From contig JABEUK010000071.1 of the NCBI GenBank assembly GCA_013044425.1, forward strand, positions 1 to 9,919: DNA of 9,919 bases, written 5' to 3'. A program made the position numbers and the translations under genes. How positions within the stretch are numbered: position 1 is the first letter of the stretch; every line of letters begins with the position of its first letter. The notes below the pieces were generated by a model. That model did no database searches and had not been told where the DNA came from. It saw only the letters and a program-made list of their open reading frames with translations. This document shows positions 7,033 to 9,919 of the stretch, in pieces. Source of the DNA: Thermoplasmata archaeon. GTDB lineage: Archaea; Thermoplasmatota; Thermoplasmata; Lutacidiplasmatales; UBA184.

Positions 7033-7048
7033 CCTCGGTCTACCGAGG
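7033..7048. promoter_or_regulatory. 16-bp palindrome upstream of the VOC gene, possible operator
   Basis: CCTCGGTCTACCGAGG has perfect 7-bp arms (CCTCGGT/ACCGAGG) around CT. It covers the place where promoter elements of the leftward VOC gene would lie (about -10 to -25 from GTG 7023, or -19 to -34 from GTG 7014). Some 7-bp-arm palindromes are expected by chance in 10 kb, so the position is the main argument. Confidence 0.35.
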
Positions 7049-7055
7049 TTCGACG

Positions 7056-7140
7056 AGCCGGGGTAGTAAGCCCCGGCTATCTAAGTATCCGGGGCCTGTC
7101 GCGGGCCGTCCTGAAGACGGGCCTTACGGTGCGGGCCGTA
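7056..7140. other. Hairpin-dense intergenic stretch, possible structured RNA
   Basis: Three hairpins follow the palindrome at 7033-7048. One has a perfect 8-bp stem AGCCGGGG/CCCCGGCT around a 7-nt loop (7056-7078). One is GGCCGTC/GACGGGCC with a single bulge and a CTGAA loop (7104-7123). One is TACGG/CCGTA (7125-7129 with 7136-7140). GCGGGCCGT also occurs twice, 30 bp apart (7101 and 7131). No tRNA, 5S, SRP or RNase P signature was recognised. The strand and ends of any RNA are unknown, and high GC makes chance stems more likely. Confidence 0.3.
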
Positions 7141-7341
7141 CTGAGTCGCAGGAGCAACCGCGAGGGGGGATCGATCTCGAGTCATGTCCGTACGCGGTCA
7201 ATCTCGCCATGTGCTTACGAAACCCGCAGACGGAATTCACCTAGATTGCCGTGATAGACTTCGGCCCCGGAGATTCGTGCCCGGGAGCTGCGAGTGCGGA
7301 TGCGCTCCCACACGAGGTCGGGGGAGCGGCGGCGACTCTGC
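7141..7341. other. Intergenic, nothing recognised
   Basis: Neither strand holds a frame that looks like a protein or has a supported start. Confidence 0.4.
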
Positions 7342-7683
7342 TCAACCTGAGAGGCGACCGGGGCTGCGAACCCCCTCGAATGCCATGAGCGGGTTCGGCG
7401 AGATTCCAGCCCGTGAACGGGATTGAGCCGGGACTCCCAATCGCGCTTTTCCCCGGCGACTGAGCCGATATCGACCGCGTCGCCCATCCACCCGGTCCAC
7501 GACGCGAACCGTAGCTCGTTCGTGGAGAAGGTTACGAAGCCAGAGAGACAACGTGAGAGGAGCACCGCCCGGCTTGCGGCGAAGGGTCTGACCTGAGGTT
7601 AGGTCTCCCAGGAGTGCAACATCTCGAAGCACTCCGTGAGCGGGCCTTGGCGGCGAGTCTTTGACGTTGGGGTCCCGGACCAA
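7342..7683 (-). CDS. Winged helix-turn-helix DNA-binding protein, start unclear, possibly decaying
   Basis: The frame gives 113 aa from TTG 7683. Residues 17-38 (GVLRDVALLGDLTSGQTLRR) look like the first helices of a winged helix-turn-helix, 41-55 (APLTLSLWLRNLLHE) like the recognition helix, and 58-81 (TVRVVDRVDGRRGRYRLS, then RGKARL) like the wing, whose R-R-G-R-Y-R-L pattern is common in archaeal and ArsR/MarR-like regulators. The call rests on this pattern by eye. The last 30 residues look random, and no ATG exists although the frame is open and protein-like (FDVPALDARKL) up to a stop at 7744-7746, so a lost start codon or frameshift is possible. An AT-rich GTTTGA lies near -27 of the TTG. 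It is oriented towards the VOC gene and may regulate a neighbour, which is inference. Confidence 0.5.
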   Translation of the reverse strand: MVRDPNVKDSPPRPAHGVLRDVALLGDLTSGQTLRRKPGGAPLTLSLWLRNLLHERATVRVVDRVDGRRGRYRLSRRGKARLGVPAQSRSRAGISPNPLMAFEGVRSPGRLSG

Positions 7684-7713
7684 CTTGCGTGCGTCGAGCG
7701 CTGGAACGTCAAA
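7660..7713. repeat. 9-bp inverted repeat flanking the winged-helix start
   Basis: TTTGACGTT at 7660-7668 and AACGTCAAA at 7705-7713 are exact inverted copies, 45 bp centre to centre. One arm lies at the promoter position of the winged-helix gene and the other just inside its coding frame, as in a self-regulated gene. One or two such pairs are expected by chance in a window this size. Confidence 0.3.
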
Positions 7714-7970
7714 CTCCTTACTTGGTTTGAATTGAGGAGAAGTTCATCCCCTATTCGATCGTAGGACCCATGTGTCATTGCAGCTCGTAGCGGCGCGGTT
7801 CCCGAGAGTTGAGAGCGGGGCGGACCCACGCCTCCGGCTGTACTACCGGGTGATACAGGCACGAGTAGGCCCGCGGGCGAGATTCGATTGTTGCCTCGAC
7901 TCGTTGGCACTCCCGTCCGGGATGATCCTCGGAAACCCGATGGTCCACCCTTAGAGGGTTTACGCTCACC
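7684..7970. other. Divergent intergenic region between winged-helix gene and 8.0 kb cluster
   Basis: Only short unsupported frames were found. GGTTTACG at 7957-7964 is a possible weak TATA element for the rightward cluster, which would place transcription start near 7986 and leave a leader of about 45 nt before ATG 8031. Confidence 0.4.
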
Positions 7971-8030
7971 ATGAAGCCGAACGATTGGGCCGGCTCGGTC
8001 ACCGAGCTCGCCGGTGGACAGGATGGGAGA

Positions 8031-8540
8031 ATGCGCAAAATCGTGGAGGAAGTGGATCGGTTTTTCAAGAATTTTCATGCCGACATCGAGGATTGGAAGT
8101 TCTCGATGGAGGATTTTGGCGACGGCACCCGAATCTTCGTACGGTTCCAGATCCACATCAACTCTTCGGGAGCTTCCCACAAGCCCTCCAAGACGCTGGG
8201 ACGCGAAGCGGTCCAACGCGGGGTCTCCGGCCACCGGGACGGAGTTTCCGTGCGGAGCGACCGACCCCCGCCAGCGGAACGAATGCCGGGTGAGGACCCT
8301 CAGGAGTCAGACACTGTCGACGCCGCCAAGCGAGCCGATCTCGACCTCGCTTCGTTTGTCGAGGTCTGGAGAGGGAAGCGCGATAGCGATCTCGGCGGAG
8401 AGTACCACAAGGAGGGCGCCCCGGACCTCGATTCTGGATCTGAGTGGAACGGTCACACGCGAAGCGGCGGTGATGGTTCGCTCGATGGAAGGGGCAAACG
8501 TACGGATGAAGAACCCAAGGTCCCCGAGCTCCCCGGGTAG
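8031..8540 (+). CDS. Hypothetical acidic protein with conserved-looking ends and a low-complexity middle
   Basis: A 169-aa protein with no family I can name. Residues 1-46 look folded: an amphipathic helix, MRKIVEEVDRFFKNFHADIE, then strands WKFSMEDFGDGTRIFVRFQI. Residues about 48-98 are rich in Ser, Arg, Pro and Gly and look disordered. A second compact block at 102-140 (ADLDLASFVEVWRGKRD, then GGEYHKEGAP and SEWNG) reads like a conserved motif, followed by a Gly/Asp-rich tail. Such an order suggests two short interaction or folding elements joined by a linker. ATG 8031 was chosen because AGGA lies 7 nt upstream and the helix begins there; ATG 7971 would add 20 residues without obvious structure. 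It is the first of three rightward genes, 102 bp before the next, with no clear promoter between, so co-transcription is likely. Confidence 0.65.
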   Translation: MRKIVEEVDRFFKNFHADIEDWKFSMEDFGDGTRIFVRFQIHINSSGASHKPSKTLGREAVQRGVSGHRDGVSVRSDRPPPAERMPGEDPQESDTVDAAKRADLDLASFVEVWRGKRDSDLGGEYHKEGAPDLDSGSEWNGHTRSGGDGSLDGRGKRTDEEPKVPELPG

Positions 8541-8601
8541 GAGGCGCGCCCTGGACGGGGCGCGAATGCGGCACGCGAAATGGGTCGATCTCGCGATCGG
8601 C

Positions 8602-8638
8602 CCTCCGGCACGGTCCCTCCGGCCGCAGCGGAGGAACC
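8602..8638 (+). promoter_or_regulatory. Ribosome site of the 8643 gene, able to fold into a hairpin
   Basis: GGAGG (8630-8634) lies 8 nt before ATG 8643. CCTCCG (8616-8621) pairs perfectly with CGGAGG (8629-8634) across a 7-nt loop, and GGT/ACC (8612-8614 with 8636-8638) extends the stem past one mismatch. A second CCTCCGG at 8602-8608 could pair with the same site. The SD would be hidden in the folded form. Confidence 0.45.
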
Positions 8639-8642
8639 TGGT

Positions 8643-9107
8643 ATGACGGAGCCTCGCAATCTCGTATCGGATGCCGCGACGTTGGTCGAGAGGGGCCTCG
8701 ACACAAAGACGGCCGAAGTGCTCGCTCTTGCGGCCTTCCGGGCGCTGTTTGCAGATGGGATCCGGATGCCGCTGAAGATGAAGGACGTGATCGACATGGA
8801 GCTTGTGGCCCGGGATAACAACGTATTCCTGAACATGAACCAGGTCCTCCTGCACGCTCCGGAGCTAGTGATCTGGCGGTTCACCTTCACCTACCAGGGC
8901 CATCCGGTCATCGAATACGGTCGCGGGGTAAAGGATGGCATGAAGATCCACTTCCCGCGCCTCTGCGTGCTGCTGATGGCGATTTGGCGGGACAAGAGGA
9001 AGACCGCCCGGGCCAAGGCGCGGTCGGATGCCGCCCGAGATCGGCAACTGGCCAATCCGCCCATGCCTCACCCGAACGTCCCGAAGGGGGAGGATACGAG
9101 CGCTTGA
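8643..9107 (+). CDS. Hypothetical protein co-translated with a kinase-like protein
   Basis: A 154-aa protein with no family recognised. Residues 6-45 are helical (DAATLVERGLDTKTAEVLAL and on). A strand-rich centre follows, about 66-103, with APELVIWRFTFTYQGHPVIE and then YGRGVKDGMKIHFPRL. A hydrophobic helix (LCVLLMAIW, 107-115) leads into a strongly basic helix (RDKRKTARAKARSDAARDR) and a Pro-rich tail. The hydrophobic stretch is too short to be a confident membrane segment; the basic helix could contact nucleic acid or lipid, which is speculation. Start ATG 8643 has a good SD. The stop overlaps the next start in TGATG, so translation is coupled to the kinase-like gene; the protein may be its partner, regulator or substrate. 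Confidence 0.8.
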   Translation: MTEPRNLVSDAATLVERGLDTKTAEVLALAAFRALFADGIRMPLKMKDVIDMELVARDNNVFLNMNQVLLHAPELVIWRFTFTYQGHPVIEYGRGVKDGMKIHFPRLCVLLMAIWRDKRKTARAKARSDAARDRQLANPPMPHPNVPKGEDTSA

Positions 9108-9109
9108 TG
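9089..9109 (+). promoter_or_regulatory. SD and TGATG coupling site of the kinase-like gene
   Basis: GGAGG at 9089-9093 lies 13 nt before ATG 9107, a long spacing, and the preceding gene's TGA shares one base with this ATG. An in-frame TTG at 9104 is a less likely start. The overlap favours re-initiation by ribosomes finishing the upstream gene. Confidence 0.55.
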
Positions 9110-9919
9110 CAGATCTCGAGCCCGGAATCCAGCCATGAGGAGCTGCACGTCACATTCTTCCGCCAGGTGTTGCACGACATCCGCCGGATCATGGCCGACC
9201 AGTATGGTCTACGTCGAACCTCGGTCCGCCCGATACGATCGGAAGCCTCACGGCTGTCGATCCCCATCAAGATCACGGGCGTACATCCAGACGGCACAAG
9301 TGCCCGGTACTTCGGGAAAATTCTGGGGAGCAACGACATCCTTTCGGATCGTTCGATGCAGTTTGTTAAGAACCTGTACTTGCACATGAATGCGCAGGAC
9401 CCCATCTTCGGCTTTACCGAAACTGCGGAGGATATGGCCCGCCAACAGTACGAGAGCTTGCACGCCATCTACGAGATGGGCATCCCGACTGCAAGGCCGC
9501 TCGGGTATCACCAGGTCAGCAAAGGGATGTGGATCCTCGTAGCCGAGTATCTCGATTCGCGGCCGGTTTCGGAATGTGATGAGGTCACGATCGAACAGAT
9601 CGACACGCTCTTCGGCTATCTCAAGAGGTTGCACCTGAATGGAATCTTCCACGGGGATATCAAGCCAGACAACATCATGCTGGGAGACAAGATCTACATC
9701 CTTGATTCGGGAGTTTTCCGCAGGGAGGTGGCCCCCTCCAAGAAGCAAGCATACGACGTGGCTTGCCTTGTCTGCTCCTTCATTCATTGTCACCCGCTGG
9801 AGGGAACGATCAAGAGCGCGCGGAGGTACTACTCCCGCCAGAACGTTCGGGATGTGATCGCGTACGTCGACCTCGTGCAACAGCGCCAGGATTTCCACTT
9901 TAACGACGTGGAGAAGAAC
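9107..9919 (+). CDS. Protein-kinase-fold phosphotransferase (RIO/WaaP/aminoglycoside-kinase-like), 3' end missing
   Basis: The frame is open from ATG 9107 to the window edge (271 codons, no stop). Strands IPIKITGVH and RYFGKIL (Lys71 as the candidate ATP-binding lysine) form the N-lobe. A helix with YESLHAIYEMGIPTARPLGY follows, then the hinge strand WILVAEYLD. The C-lobe carries the catalytic loop HGDIKPDN at 182-189 (Asp184 base, Lys186, Asn189) and IYILDSG at 196-202, with Asp200 at the metal-binding DFG position. All core catalytic residues are present, so activity is likely. A glycine-rich loop is not obvious, as in RIO, lipopolysaccharide-kinase and small-molecule kinase branches. The substrate could be a protein, lipid or sugar. 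A Cys/His cluster (CLVCSFIHCH, 220-229) follows the catalytic core. It is translationally coupled to the 154-aa protein. Confidence 0.85.
   Translation, partial: MQISSPESSHEELHVTFFRQVLHDIRRIMADQYGLRRTSVRPIRSEASRLSIPIKITGVHPDGTSARYFGKILGSNDILSDRSMQFVKNLYLHMNAQDPIFGFTETAEDMARQQYESLHAIYEMGIPTARPLGYHQVSKGMWILVAEYLDSRPVSECDEVTIEQIDTLFGYLKRLHLNGIFHGDIKPDNIMLGDKIYILDSGVFRREVAPSKKQAYDVACLVCSFIHCHPLEGTIKSARRYYSRQNVRDVIAYVDLVQQRQDFHFNDVEKN

Noticed and set aside
7141..7170. AGGAGCAACC resembling the conserved AGCA loop of SRP RNA.
   Set aside because: The GNAR tetraloop and the matching strand of SRP helix 8 are missing.
7358..7377. Minus-strand GGGGG-TTCGCAG-CCCC resembling a tRNA T-arm.
   Set aside because: The invariant A58 is missing from the loop, and no anticodon arm, D-arm or acceptor stem can be built around it.
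7599..8234. A 211-codon minus-strand frame overlapping the 8031 gene.
   Set aside because: Low-complexity Ser/Gly/Arg translation with no domain, overlapping both the winged-helix gene and a better-supported plus-strand gene.

Overview
The window reads as a high-GC archaeal chromosome segment, most plausibly from an uncultured Thermoplasmata-like lineage. The lineage is an inference. What supports an archaeon: (i) most gene starts have an AT-rich, TATA-like element centred about 26-28 nt upstream of the start codon and no Shine-Dalgarno (SD), the layout of archaeal leaderless mRNAs, while genes inside the right-hand cluster carry SD sequences; (ii) a large secreted YVTN beta-propeller surface protein with a C-terminal membrane anchor; (iii) an MthK-like two-helix K+ channel with an RCK module. 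No tRNA, rRNA, CRISPR array or insertion sequence was recognised.

Left part (1-3.5 kb). Only the first 16 codons of a leftward gene are visible at the left edge. A rightward O-methyltransferase follows that is broken by a frameshift near 481-484 and an in-frame TAG at 616-618, with decayed DNA behind it to about 1020. The strand then switches to a long leftward gene (1022-3490) for an exported protein with about 14 YVTN blades, consistent with two seven-bladed propellers, an Ig-like domain and a C-terminal membrane anchor.

Middle (3.5-7.7 kb). One rightward SRPBCC (START/Bet v 1-fold) protein converges on a leftward series: a winged-helix protein with an unclear start, a VOC protein, an MthK-like K+ channel, an OsmC-family protein and a second VOC protein. 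Several of these have their own promoter-like elements, so this is a run of small units and not one clear operon. The VOC and OsmC proteins suggest thiol, peroxide or small-molecule detoxification; the channel handles K+ homeostasis. Between the winged-helix gene and the VOC gene lies a hairpin-dense stretch (7033-7140) that no gene explains.

Right part (8.0-9.9 kb). Three rightward genes: a 169-aa protein with conserved-looking ends and a charged, low-complexity middle, a 154-aa protein of unknown function whose ribosome site can fold into a hairpin, and a kinase-fold protein with an intact HGDIKPDN catalytic loop that runs off the window. The last two overlap by one base (TGATG) and are very likely co-translated. 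Together with the upstream protein they are the best candidate here for an undescribed module.

The most specific observation is in the K+ channel: a GGGAGGA ribosome site and an ATG lie inside the gene exactly where MthK uses Met107 to make its soluble RCK subunit.
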